Part shown: one piece after another, positions 6,114-13,385 of the stretch
How positions within the stretch are numbered: position 1 is the first letter of the stretch
Layout of the letters: every line of letters begins with the position of its first letter
Source of the DNA: Bacteroides sp.
GTDB taxonomy: Bacteria; Bacteroidota; Bacteroidia; Bacteroidales; Bacteroidaceae
Assembly: GCA_030151635.1 (NCBI GenBank)
Contig: JASLDF010000158.1
Span: 1-15,631 of the forward strand
DNA length: 15,631 bases
Reading direction: 5' to 3'
Notes under the pieces: model-generated
Seen by the model: only the letters and a program-made list of their open reading frames with translations
The model's database searches: none
Told to the model about the DNA's origin: nothing
Made by a program: the position numbers and the translations under genes

Positions 6114-8498
6114 ATGGCTAATTCCTCTAAATCTATCATCAAAAGAGATGGCAAACAAGAATGTTTTTCGCCCTCTAAAATTAAAAATGCGTTAAATAAA
6201 GCATTCTTAGCGTCAGATTACAACCAAGAAAACAGTGCGGTTGAGGAGATTACTTCAAAGGTAATTAATCAAATAAACTCTGACGTAATTTCTGTTGAGG
6301 AAATTCAGGATATTGTCGAAAAAGAATTAATGAAGCAATATCCTAACGTTGCTAAAAAATACATCCTTTACAGAAACTGGAGAACTACTGAACGTCAAAA
6401 GAAGACGAAAATGAAACAGATTATGGATGGAATTGTCGCTATTGACAAGAATGACATCAATCTTAGCAATGCAAACATGAGTGGGCATACTCCTGCAGGA
6501 CAAATGATGACATTTGCTTCGGAAGTCACAAAAGATTATACCTATAAATATTTACTACCGAAGAATTTTTCTGAAGCACATATATTTGGAGACATCCACA
6601 TTCACGACTTAGATTACTATCCTACCAAAACGACAACTTGTATCCAGTATGATTTGGACGATCTATTCGAAAGAGGATTCAGAACTAAAAATGGTAGTAT
6701 TAGAACACCACAAAGTATTCAAAGCTATGCAACATTAGCTACAATTATTTTCCAAACCAACCAAAATGAACAACATGGTGGGCAAGCCATTCCTGCTTTT
6801 GATTTCTTTATGGCCAAGGGTGTTTTAAAATCATTTTTCAAACATATTGTAAATTTCGTTGGGTTCTTTAGCATTATGGAAGATCAATTGGCTCCAACAG
6901 ACAAGACAATCAAGAATATCGTTAAAGAAAATATTACCTCAATTATTCCTGATGAATACTCAAAAGAAAGATTCAGAGTTAGCTTAACTGCTCTAAATAT
7001 TAATCTTACAAAGGAGCAATTAAACCACATTATAGATAAAGCTTACAAACAAACTCGTAAAGATACGCATCAAGCGATGGAAGGCTTTATACATAACTTA
7101 AACACCATGCATTCTCGTGGTGGCAATCAAGTTGTTTTCAGCTCAATAAACTACGGTACTGATACATCTGCAGAAGGTAGAATGGTTATGGAAGAATTAA
7201 TGCTATCTACCATTGAAGGATTAGGTGCCAAGGGCGAAGTTCCTGTATTCCCAATACAAATCTTCAAGATAAAAGATGGAGTTACATTTACACAAGAGGA
7301 TTATGACAAAGCAATGATGAACTTCGACGATGCTATGAATGGCAAAATAAAATTCAAAGCACCAAATTTTGATCTTTATCTAAAGGCTTGTCAAACGACC
7401 TCTAAAGCATTATTTCCTAACTTCATGTTCCTTGATACTCCATTCAACAAAAATGACAAGTGGGATATCAATGACCCTAAGAGATATCACAATGAACTAG
7501 CGACAATGGGCTGCAGAACTCGTGTATATGAAAATTTACACGGAGAGAAGCGTTCGTTAGGACGTGGTAACTTATCATTTACAACAATGAACCTACCTCG
7601 CCTAGCTATTGAAGCAATGATTGAGGCTAAAAAGCAAAGCAATAACGAATATGAAATTAAAGGGATTGCAAAACGTCTATTCCTAGATGAAGTTTATGAA
7701 AAAGCACACTTGATTGGTGAGCAATTACATTCTAGATATGAATACCAAAAAACTGCACTAGCAAGACAATTCCCTTTCATGATGGGTAATGATGTTTGGA
7801 AAGGTGGAGGCCAACTAGACGGAAATGATCAAGTAGGTGAAGTGTTAAAACACGGGACTTTAGGTATTGGATTTATAGGAGGACACAATGCCATGGTTGC
7901 TATTTATGGCCAAGGTCATGGACACAACAAAGAAGCTTGGGACACACTCTACGAGGCTATTCAAGAGATGAATAAAGTAGTTGAAGAGCTCAAATCTAAA
8001 TACAAATTAAACTATTCTGTTTTAGCTACGCCTGCAGAAGGTTTATCGGGTAGATTTACAAAAATGGATCGAAAGAAATATGGTATACTACCAGGAGTTA
8101 CTGACAAAGACTACTACATTAATTCATTTCATGTTGATGTAACCGAAAAAATAAGCATCATTGAAAAGATTAAAGCTGAAGCTCCGTTCCACTCTTTAAC
8201 ATTAGGAGGGCACATAACTTACGTAGAGCTTGATGGTGAAGCACAAAAGAACATAAAAGCCATTGCTAAAATTGTAAAAGTAATGTATGACGAAGGAATT
8301 GGATACGGTTCAATCAACCACCCCATTGACACATGTAACAAGTGTGGTTTTAGAGGAGCTATTTACGACAAGTGTCCAGTCTGCAGCAGCGAGGCTATTT
8401 TAAGAATGAGAAGAATTACAGGATACCTAACAGGTGACCTTAGCTCTTGGAATTCAGCAAAGCAAGCTGAAGAACACGACCGAGTAAAACACCACTAA
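6114..8498 (+). CDS. nrdD: anaerobic (class III) ribonucleoside-triphosphate reductase, large subunit
   Basis: NrdD reduces ribonucleoside triphosphates to deoxyribonucleoside triphosphates using a glycyl radical, supplying DNA precursors without oxygen. The protein has 794 residues. An ATP-cone allosteric domain lies at about 7-95 (IIKRDGKQECFSPSKIKNAL). The barrel follows, with the two cysteines expected at the active site: Cys176 in TKTTTCIQYDL, and Cys467 in ATMGCRTRVYE, the likely thiyl-radical residue. A four-Cys zinc site (Cys741, 744, 754, 757) precedes the radical loop, with the predicted glycyl radical at Gly770 in RRITGYLTGDLSSWN. All key residues are present. It is somewhat longer than the E. 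coli enzyme of roughly 710 residues. nrdG begins 2 nt after the stop, so the two are surely cotranscribed. Confidence 0.96.
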   Translation: MANSSKSIIKRDGKQECFSPSKIKNALNKAFLASDYNQENSAVEEITSKVINQINSDVISVEEIQDIVEKELMKQYPNVAKKYILYRNWRTTERQKKTKMKQIMDGIVAIDKNDINLSNANMSGHTPAGQMMTFASEVTKDYTYKYLLPKNFSEAHIFGDIHIHDLDYYPTKTTTCIQYDLDDLFERGFRTKNGSIRTPQSIQSYATLATIIFQTNQNEQHGGQAIPAFDFFMAKGVLKSFFKHIVNFVGFFSIMEDQLAPTDKTIKNIVKENITSIIPDEYSKERFRVSLTALNINLTKEQLNHIIDKAYKQTRKDTHQAMEGFIHNLNTMHSRGGNQVVFSSINYGTDTSAEGRMVMEELMLSTIEGLGAKGEVPVFPIQIFKIKDGVTFTQEDYDKAMMNFDDAMNGKIKFKAPNFDLYLKACQTTSKALFPNFMFLDTPFNKNDKWDINDPKRYHNELATMGCRTRVYENLHGEKRSLGRGNLSFTTMNLPRLAIEAMIEAKKQSNNEYEIKGIAKRLFLDEVYEKAHLIGEQLHSRYEYQKTALARQFPFMMGNDVWKGGGQLDGNDQVGEVLKHGTLGIGFIGGHNAMVAIYGQGHGHNKEAWDTLYEAIQEMNKVVEELKSKYKLNYSVLATPAEGLSGRFTKMDRKKYGILPGVTDKDYYINSFHVDVTEKISIIEKIKAEAPFHSLTLGGHITYVELDGEAQKNIKAIAKIVKVMYDEGIGYGSINHPIDTCNKCGFRGAIYDKCPVCSSEAILRMRRITGYLTGDLSSWNSAKQAEEHDRVKHH

Positions 8499-8500
8499 CA

Positions 8501-8962
8501 ATGAATATATTATACACTTATCCTGAAACAATAGTCGATGGAGAAGGAATACGATATTCTATTTATATAGCAGGATGTAACCACAATTGCCCTGGGTGCC
8601 ACAATAAGCAAAGCTGGAATAAGAATGCAGGAGAACTTCTTACAGAGGAACTATTAACCGAGATGATTAAAGAGATTAATGGCAACCCTCTTCTAGATGG
8701 AATAACCCTATCAGGAGGAGATCCGTTTTATGAACCAAAAGAATTGCTAAAATTAATTATCCGCCTCAAAAAAGAGACAAACCAAAACATTTGGTGCTAT
8801 ACAGGCTATCTTTATGAGGAATTATTAGAAGATGAAATCTGCAATAAAGTACTAAAATATGTAGATGTTCTTGTTGATGGGCCATATATTGAATCCAAGT
8901 ACAACCCTACCCTTTCTTTTAGAGGTAGTAGCAACCAAAGAATCATTAAAATTAATAAATAA
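8501..8962 (+). CDS. nrdG: anaerobic ribonucleotide reductase activase (radical SAM)
   Basis: NrdG uses a 4Fe-4S cluster and S-adenosylmethionine to form the glycyl radical on NrdD (Gly770 here). The cluster-binding motif CxxxCxxC is at Cys26, Cys30 and Cys33 (AGCNHNCPGCHN). The glycine-rich SAM-binding segment is ITLSGGDPFYEP, near residue 70. At 153 residues it has the normal short NrdG length. The tail VLVDGPYIESKYNPTLSFRGSSNQR is typical of the family (VDGPYIE, FRGSSNQR). The start lies 2 nt after the nrdD stop, indicating tight translational coupling. A symmetric terminator follows 21 nt after the stop. Confidence 0.96.
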   Translation: MNILYTYPETIVDGEGIRYSIYIAGCNHNCPGCHNKQSWNKNAGELLTEELLTEMIKEINGNPLLDGITLSGGDPFYEPKELLKLIIRLKKETNQNIWCYTGYLYEELLEDEICNKVLKYVDVLVDGPYIESKYNPTLSFRGSSNQRIIKINK

Positions 8963-8983
8963 AGATTTTTAAACAGACGTAAT

Positions 8984-9023
8984 AAAAAGCTCCGATAGAA
9001 AATAAATTCTATCGGAGCTTTTT
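8984..9023. terminator. bidirectional terminator between nrdG and the DUF5606 gene
   Basis: A perfect 17-bp stem pairs 8984-9000 with 9007-9023 around the 6-nt loop AATAAA. It begins with AAAAA and ends with TTTTT, so it can stop transcription from nrdG (+) and from the convergent gene (-). Confidence 0.92.
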
Positions 9024-9060
9024 ATTTCTTTATCAATAAAGAAACGTATGAAGTTGAATA

Positions 9061-9480
9061 TTACTCTTCAGTAGCAACTTCTTCTTCTTTAGTAAACTCA
9101 GTAATGCCGTTTTCTAATAATAAGTTATACCAAGTCATTAGTTTCTTAATATCGCTAGCATAAACACGGTCACGATCAAACTCTGGCAAAACTTCTTCTA
9201 AAAAGTCTTGAAGAACATTTTGAGATGCTTTTTTAATATTCAAATCAATACGTTGACCCGCTTGTTTTTCTTTGATTTTTTCAAATACTTCAGACAAAGG
9301 TACTTCAGAATCATTTGTATATATAGCAATATCACCCAATGAAACAATGCTATCAGTAGCATAAGCAGGCATACGTTTTTTTTCAGCTGATATAGTTTCT
9401 ACAATAAGCATATTTTTACCTTGAGAAACTAGTTTGTATAATCCAGGTTTACCTGAAATCGATAAAATTGTTTTAAGCAT
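9061..9480 (-). CDS. DUF5606 domain protein, conserved in Bacteroidota
   Basis: This 139-residue cytoplasmic protein has no signal peptide or membrane segment. The N-terminal part (MLKTILSISGKPGLYKL, then MLIVETISAEKKRMPAY and SLGDIAIYTNDSEVPLSEVF) matches what I recall of the DUF5606 family, small proteins found beside coaE in Bacteroidota. The middle is a charged helical stretch (about 70-125) and the last dozen residues are acidic. Its function is unknown. The frame is open upstream to 9543, but I choose the ATG at 9480: the longer start would add a hydrophobic stretch not belonging to the family, and a well-formed promoter lies inside that extension (9513-9543). It follows coaE but is probably transcribed from its own promoter. 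Confidence 0.8.
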   Translation of the reverse strand: MLKTILSISGKPGLYKLVSQGKNMLIVETISAEKKRMPAYATDSIVSLGDIAIYTNDSEVPLSEVFEKIKEKQAGQRIDLNIKKASQNVLQDFLEEVLPEFDRDRVYASDIKKLMTWYNLLLENGITEFTKEEEVATEE

Positions 9481-9512
9481 AATATTTATTATTAATATTT
9501 TTAGTGCAACTA

Positions 9513-9543
9513 CAAAAATAGTACAGCAAACCGAGAGTAACAA
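9513..9543 (-). promoter_or_regulatory. promoter of the DUF5606 gene
   Basis: On the minus strand TTG (9543 to 9541), a 20-nt spacer and TATTTTTG (9520 to 9513) give a near-ideal Bacteroidota promoter. The predicted transcription start is near 9506, about 26 nt before the ATG at 9480. This decides the start codon of the gene. Confidence 0.65.
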
Positions 9544-9569
9544 CGATAAAATAAAGAGTTTTTAAAATA

Positions 9570-10175
9570 TTATCGCTTAACGGGGATATGCAGTCTTCTT
9601 TCTAAGATATTCATCAATTGAGGCAACACGAGTGAATGACCATCGTTCAAGATGGAATAATCTACTTTCTTCATTTTATCCTCTTCAGAGAATTGGGCAT
9701 TAATACGTCTTTCAACAAGTTCCCTTGTCGTATTATCTCGAAGCATTGCACGTCGAATACGCACTTCCTTAGGGGCATAAACAAGAAGAGAAACATCTAC
9801 TGCATCAATAAAGTTAGCTTCAACCAAAATGGCACATTCCATAGCTACAATAGGAACACTCTCATGCTCAAAATGACTAGTCCAGCGAACAAAATCCTCC
9901 TTTACCCTTGGATGAACTATTTTCGAAACAGCTACAGCTTTTGCAGGGTCCGAGAAAATTGCATCAGCCATTATCTTTTTATTAAGTGAACCATCTTTTG
10001 AATAAACATTAGGCCCCATTAAAACTTTAAGCTCATTAATGATAGCTTTGTCCTTAACCATCAAATCCTTAGCACGGTCATCCGTTAAATAGACAGGTAT
10101 AGACATAGATTCAAGAATCTTAGAAACTACACTTTTACCACTTGCAATTCCACCAGTAATACCCAATTTTATCAT
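9570..10175 (-). CDS. coaE: dephospho-CoA kinase
   Basis: CoaE phosphorylates the ribose 3'-hydroxyl of dephospho-CoA with ATP, the last step of coenzyme A synthesis in the cytoplasm. The P-loop is at residues 8-15 in LGITGGIASGKSVVSKI (Lys14 binds the ATP phosphates). YLTDDRAKDLM carries the conserved Asp of the substrate-binding region, and IVHPRVKEDF and VAMECAILVEANF follow as in the family. The length of 201 residues is normal. The frame opens further upstream (10202), but the start at 10175 gives the standard N-terminus MIKLGITGG and leaves a 4-nt gap after the ybbR-like stop. It is the fourth gene of the nusB-yajC-ybbR-coaE run. Confidence 0.94.
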   Translation of the reverse strand: MIKLGITGGIASGKSVVSKILESMSIPVYLTDDRAKDLMVKDKAIINELKVLMGPNVYSKDGSLNKKIMADAIFSDPAKAVAVSKIVHPRVKEDFVRWTSHFEHESVPIVAMECAILVEANFIDAVDVSLLVYAPKEVRIRRAMLRDNTTRELVERRINAQFSEEDKMKKVDYSILNDGHSLVLPQLMNILERRLHIPVKR

Positions 10176-10179
10176 GCGC

Positions 10180-11202
10180 TTAATTTTTATTTTTGTCTTC
10201 AATCAAAAAATCTACACTTTTATGTGAAAGACGAATATGTTTTATTCCAGAAGGAATTTTAGTAAGCTGAATTGATAGGTAACCTTCCTTTTGTTTCAAA
10301 ACATCTTGATAAGCAAGTTCTATTTGAAAATCAGCAGAAGTTATGGAATTAAACCTTTTGGTCCCAACTTGAAAAGTTACAAAAACCTCCGAAGGAAAAG
10401 TCAATAATGATTTATTATAAGGAAAACCGACACCTACAATTGGAACAGCAACAGTCTTTTCAGTAACAGCATCCACTATCACTCTCATTTCTACTGATTC
10501 TGGATTATATTTAACCCCCTTAGTTGGAGGTATTACAATAGAAAAAGTTTTATTGTCGGAAATATCGTTAATACGAACCACATCCAATTGAGCTTCCTTT
10601 ATAGAACGAAGCAAACTACTAGGTGCATAAACCTCAACAGAATCAGGAATAAGCACCTGCTCAACAATATAATGCTGGCTAGACGCTTCTAAAGAACCAT
10701 TAAAATGCACTGGTATTTTTTTACCTTCACTCTTAGCATAAATATATTCCAAAGAGTCTGGAGAAAGAATATCAACATGATCGGCATCTTTAAAACGTTG
10801 ATTTATGTGTTTTTGAAGAACGCCTGTTGAAAATTTAATATGATTTTTATGCGATATAAGCTTCAGTGAATCAAATTTAAGTTCAATTGGCAGGCTATAG
10901 CTTGAAGAGTGTCTTATCTTATAATCAAGAATAGTAGTGCCTCTGGCCGTCACGTTCAACATTAAGATAGAATCTGGAGTATTTGTCAATATTAGATCTG
11001 AAGGCATTCCTGATACGTGAACAGGTATTTGAAAATGTTCTTTGTGGTTTTCATTCAAAGTCAGCATAAACCAGAAAATGGTAGCCACACCACAGAAGAA
11101 CATATACAGAAAGAACTCCTTACTCTTTGGTTTGAGTAAGAAGTCCTTCATATCTTTAGCTATCTTCAGAATAACATTCAGAAAATTCTTGATTTTGAAC
11201 AT
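10180..11202 (-). CDS. YbbR-like domain protein, membrane anchored
   Basis: This 340-residue protein has a short basic N-terminus, one membrane helix at about 30-49 (FFLYMFFCGVATIFWFML) and a large extracytoplasmic part. The soluble part is built of repeated beta-rich units, with phrases typical of YbbR-like domains: HFQIPVHVSGMPSDLILT, KKIPVHFNGSLEASSQHYIV, VLIPDSVEVYAPSSLL and TVAVPIVGVGFPYNK. In Firmicutes a YbbR protein (CdaR) regulates the diadenylate cyclase CdaA; no cyclase gene is present here, so that role should not be assumed. The position between yajC and coaE matches the common Bacteroidota arrangement. The stop lies 4 nt before the coaE start and the start lies 15 nt after the yajC stop, so these three are very likely one transcript. 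Confidence 0.8.
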   Translation of the reverse strand: MFKIKNFLNVILKIAKDMKDFLLKPKSKEFFLYMFFCGVATIFWFMLTLNENHKEHFQIPVHVSGMPSDLILTNTPDSILMLNVTARGTTILDYKIRHSSSYSLPIELKFDSLKLISHKNHIKFSTGVLQKHINQRFKDADHVDILSPDSLEYIYAKSEGKKIPVHFNGSLEASSQHYIVEQVLIPDSVEVYAPSSLLRSIKEAQLDVVRINDISDNKTFSIVIPPTKGVKYNPESVEMRVIVDAVTEKTVAVPIVGVGFPYNKSLLTFPSEVFVTFQVGTKRFNSITSADFQIELAYQDVLKQKEGYLSIQLTKIPSGIKHIRLSHKSVDFLIEDKNKN

Positions 11203-11217
11203 AGCTATACAATTTAA

Positions 11218-11532
11218 TTACTTTTTATTGGCTTTATCACCAGTTGCAGGCAAAGCGTAAATTGAATTAACATCAATATTAATTTTAACGCCATTAGCAA
11301 TTTGCAACTCAACTACATTATTATCCATGTGTTTGATAATTCCGTAGATACCACCAGCAGTGATTACTTCTTGACCAACTTCAAGTGTTTTTCTAAAGTT
11401 AGAAATTTCTTTTTGTTTCTTTTGTTGTGGTCTAATCATGAAGAAATAGATAATTAGGAACATAGCACCTAACATAACCCACATCATCATACTACTTTGT
11501 TGTTGAGCTTGTAATAATACAGTCATATTCAT
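11218..11532 (-). CDS. yajC: preprotein translocase accessory subunit YajC
   Basis: YajC is a small inner-membrane protein that associates with SecD and SecF and assists protein export. It has 104 residues with a short outside N-terminus, one membrane helix at about 16-33 (MMWVMLGAMFLIIYFFMI), and then the family signature RPQQKKQKE at 34-42. The cytoplasmic segment LEVGQEVITAGGIYGIIKHMDNNVVELQIANGVKI is cut here as GQEVITAGGIYG and is diagnostic of YajC. The start could also be the Met at residue 3 (11526). It lies 48 nt after nusB, and a possible promoter box overlaps the nusB stop. Confidence 0.95.
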   Translation of the reverse strand: MNMTVLLQAQQQSSMMMWVMLGAMFLIIYFFMIRPQQKKQKEISNFRKTLEVGQEVITAGGIYGIIKHMDNNVVELQIANGVKINIDVNSIYALPATGDKANKK

Positions 11533-11572
11533 ATGTTTAAATTTTAGTTAATCGTTTTATTATCTCTAGCTA

Positions 11573-11580
11573 CAAATCTA
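11573..11580 (-). promoter_or_regulatory. possible internal promoter (-7 box) for yajC
   Basis: On the minus strand TAGATTTG matches TAnnTTTG immediately after the nusB stop codon (11583 to 11581) and about 40 nt before the yajC ATG. No TTG lies at the usual -33 distance. It would let yajC and the downstream genes be expressed above the nusB level. Confidence 0.3.
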
Positions 11581-12507
11581 TTAGTTTTTTAACAACTTAC
11601 CTTCTTTTTTCAAGTGTTTTACAATAGAATCTAATGTTCCATTGATAAACGAAGGACTCTTGTTTGTACTATATAACTTAGATAGGTCAAGATATTCATT
11701 AAATGTTACATTAATTGGAATATTCTTGAACGTTGTAATTTCAGCAAGTGCAGTCTGCATTAAAACAATATCCATAAGAGCAATACGGTCAAGTTCCCAA
11801 TTTTTAGTAAACTCACCAATAAGACCTCTAAAGTACTCTTCATTTTTAAGCGAATTATCAAGAAGCTCAATAGCAAAAGTACGATCATCGAAATCATTAT
11901 ACTCTGGAAGAAGTTCCTGTTCAGGACCACTTTTTTCAGAAAAACGTTTGATTGTTTTCATTACGAATGTATCAACTATTTCTTTATCATCGTTCCAATA
12001 TAGGCTCATATCTTCTAGAGCATCATCAAGGATTGGATTTTGATAAATAAATTGTTTGTACAATTTTTTCCACAAATCATGATCTAATTCATATGACGAT
12101 TCTTGTGCAGTCATATATTTAGCATAAGTGTCGGAAGTTAAGATCTGCTCTGCAATTGCTTTAACTGTATTCAAATCTTCGTTCCAAGTACGCTTCTGAT
12201 TTTCGCAATATTCATTTAACTGCTTGTTTACAGCTATTTGTTGAATAAAACGATTTTGAATAAATTTCATGTTTGGATTCAACTCCTCTTTGGTAGGAGC
12301 ATGTTTGGATTTCGCCTTTTCAATTCTTTCGTGTGCATACTCTGTGATAGCAACCATTAACAACAATAGAAAGTTGTAAAGGTCATAAGCTTTTGACAAG
12401 CTAAATAAGAATTCCTTCTGAGTAGCATTTACCGACTTATCCTCGTTTTGATAGTAGGCATAAACTATTTGAATTAATTTCAGACGAATAAGAGCTCTGT
12501 TAATCAT
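11581..12507 (-). CDS. nusB: transcription antitermination factor NusB, long Bacteroidota form
   Basis: NusB binds NusE (S10) and the boxA RNA of rRNA leaders to prevent premature termination. Residues 1-20 (INRALIRLKLIQIVYAYYQ) match the first NusB helix. Residues about 205-300 carry the rest of the fold, with WELDRIALMDIVLMQTALAEI and the signature NIPINVTFNEYLDLSKLYST followed by KSPSFINGTLDSIV (the NEY.DL.K and K.P.F.NG.LD patterns). Between them, about 25-200, is a largely helical insert, making the protein 308 residues against about 140 in E. coli. Long NusB is known in this phylum. It is the first gene of the leftward run, with a good promoter 38 nt upstream. Confidence 0.9.
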   Translation of the reverse strand: MINRALIRLKLIQIVYAYYQNEDKSVNATQKEFLFSLSKAYDLYNFLLLLMVAITEYAHERIEKAKSKHAPTKEELNPNMKFIQNRFIQQIAVNKQLNEYCENQKRTWNEDLNTVKAIAEQILTSDTYAKYMTAQESSYELDHDLWKKLYKQFIYQNPILDDALEDMSLYWNDDKEIVDTFVMKTIKRFSEKSGPEQELLPEYNDFDDRTFAIELLDNSLKNEEYFRGLIGEFTKNWELDRIALMDIVLMQTALAEITTFKNIPINVTFNEYLDLSKLYSTNKSPSFINGTLDSIVKHLKKEGKLLKN

Positions 12508-12544
12508 AATTTAATGTAATTATATACGGTTATTAACGAATTGC

Positions 12545-12576
12545 CAAAATTAGCTATTTTACTATTCTAAACACAA
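12545..12576 (-). promoter_or_regulatory. promoter of the nusB operon
   Basis: On the minus strand TTG (12576 to 12574), a 21-nt spacer and TAATTTTG (12552 to 12545) match the Bacteroidota consensus. Predicted transcription starts near 12538, about 30 nt before the nusB ATG. Confidence 0.55.
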
Positions 12577-12787
12577 CAATTTCATTATTTTAAAGGTTAA
12601 AAAACTATATTTTTAAAGTATAGCTATAAAACAAAATAAATAATAGAGAGATTATACAAACATTCTACAACTATAAACCAAGTAGTTACTGGTGGACTTA
12701 CACCTATATTAATATACGACAAACCAAAACACTCAAAATCACCGATATTCTTCGAAGAGATTTAGTTAAGAATTCAATACGATTTTC
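12577..12787. other. intergenic stretch between nusB and the PUR-alpha gene
   Basis: This AT-rich stretch has no convincing gene. It holds small inverted repeats: CTATA/TATAG near 12606-12625, AACTA/TAGTT near 12668-12686, and GGTG/CACC near 12691-12704. None resembles a terminator or known RNA. The divergent promoters lie on either side of it. Confidence 0.4.
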
Positions 12788-12819
12788 TTTTGTAGGTATT
12801 TAAAATTTATCCAACTTTG
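12788..12819 (+). promoter_or_regulatory. probable promoter of the PUR-alpha gene
   Basis: TTTTG (12788-12792) and, after 19 nt, CAACTTTG (12812-12819) match the Bacteroidota promoter except for one base in the -7 box (C in place of T). The start would be near 12826, giving a leader of about 27 nt. Confidence 0.4.
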
Positions 12820-12852
12820 AACTCGAAATATTAAACAGACCTATTTTTTCAA

Positions 12853-13248
12853 ATGGAAGAGATTAATAAAACGAACGAATTTTCGTTTAACGACAAAAAA
12901 ATTCTTTTTTCAAAAGCAGTTAAGGCAGGAAAAAGAATCTACTATTTAGATGTTAAACAAAATCGTAGAAACGAGCTTTTTTTAGCTATTACGGAGAGTA
13001 AAAAGGTTATTTCTGGCGAAGGAGATAATACACGTGTTAATTTCGAGAAGCACAAAATATTCTTATATAAAGAAGATTTCGAGAAATTCACTACTGGACT
13101 AAATGAAGCTCTTTCATTTATCCAAGAAAATCAATCTGCAGATTTAGAACTTCACGAGGAGATAGAATCAAGTGAAATACTAAACAAAGACTCGATCGTA
13201 GAAGAAGAACTTAACGATGGAGAAATTAAAATCGACATCGATTTTTGA
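12853..13248 (+). CDS. PUR-alpha-like nucleic-acid-binding protein (DUF3276)
   Basis: This 131-residue cytoplasmic protein has a single PUR-type domain at about 8-90. Recognisable phrases are FSKAVKAGKRIYYLDVKQNRR, cut here as AGKRIYYLDVKQNR, then ELFLAITESKK and FEKHKIFLYKEDFEKF, which give the beta-beta-beta-beta-alpha pattern of the fold. Bacterial PUR proteins, such as the one in Borrelia, bind single-stranded DNA and RNA, and the family is common in Bacteroidota. The basic and aromatic residues in the strand region would make the nucleic-acid surface. Residues about 95-131 are strongly acidic and probably disordered; such a tail may limit non-specific binding (inference). It is transcribed alone, divergently from nusB. 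What it regulates is unknown. Confidence 0.85.
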   Translation: MEEINKTNEFSFNDKKILFSKAVKAGKRIYYLDVKQNRRNELFLAITESKKVISGEGDNTRVNFEKHKIFLYKEDFEKFTTGLNEALSFIQENQSADLELHEEIESSEILNKDSIVEEELNDGEIKIDIDF

Positions 13249-13256
13249 GTAAATAG

Positions 13257-13287
13257 TTTGACTTTTGCAGAATTATAACTAATTTTG
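13257..13287 (+). promoter_or_regulatory. promoter of the rplY-pth-hslR operon
   Basis: TTTG (13257-13260), a 19-nt spacer and TAATTTTG (13280-13287) are a near-perfect Bacteroidota promoter. Predicted transcription starts near 13294, leaving a leader of about 92 nt. Confidence 0.7.
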
Positions 13288-13310
13288 CAACGCTTTTTTA
13301 CAGCATAACG

Positions 13311-13359
13311 TGTGTTTGAACACATCGTGTTGATGGTGAATTAAGCATTATACTTAATT
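13311..13359 (+). promoter_or_regulatory. structured leader of the rplY mRNA
   Basis: Three inverted repeats are visible: TGTGTT/AACACA (13311-13316 with 13319-13324), AACAC/GTGTT (13319-13323 with 13327-13331), and AATTAAG/CTTAATT (13339-13345 with 13353-13359). The first two share the AACAC segment and cannot both form, which would allow a switch. The first has only a 2-nt loop as drawn, so its real loop must be larger. Confidence 0.4.
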
Positions 13360-13385
13360 TTAGAGTAACACAAAAAGAATTTAAA

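Noticed and set aside
9481..9543. N-terminal extension of the DUF5606 protein that looks like a signal or membrane segment
   Set aside because: It overlaps a well-formed promoter and the family N-terminus begins at the ATG at 9480, so the extension is not expected to be translated.
10180..11202. YbbR-like protein as a regulator of c-di-AMP synthesis
   Set aside because: The CdaA-CdaR pairing is a Firmicutes arrangement, and no diadenylate cyclase gene is present here.
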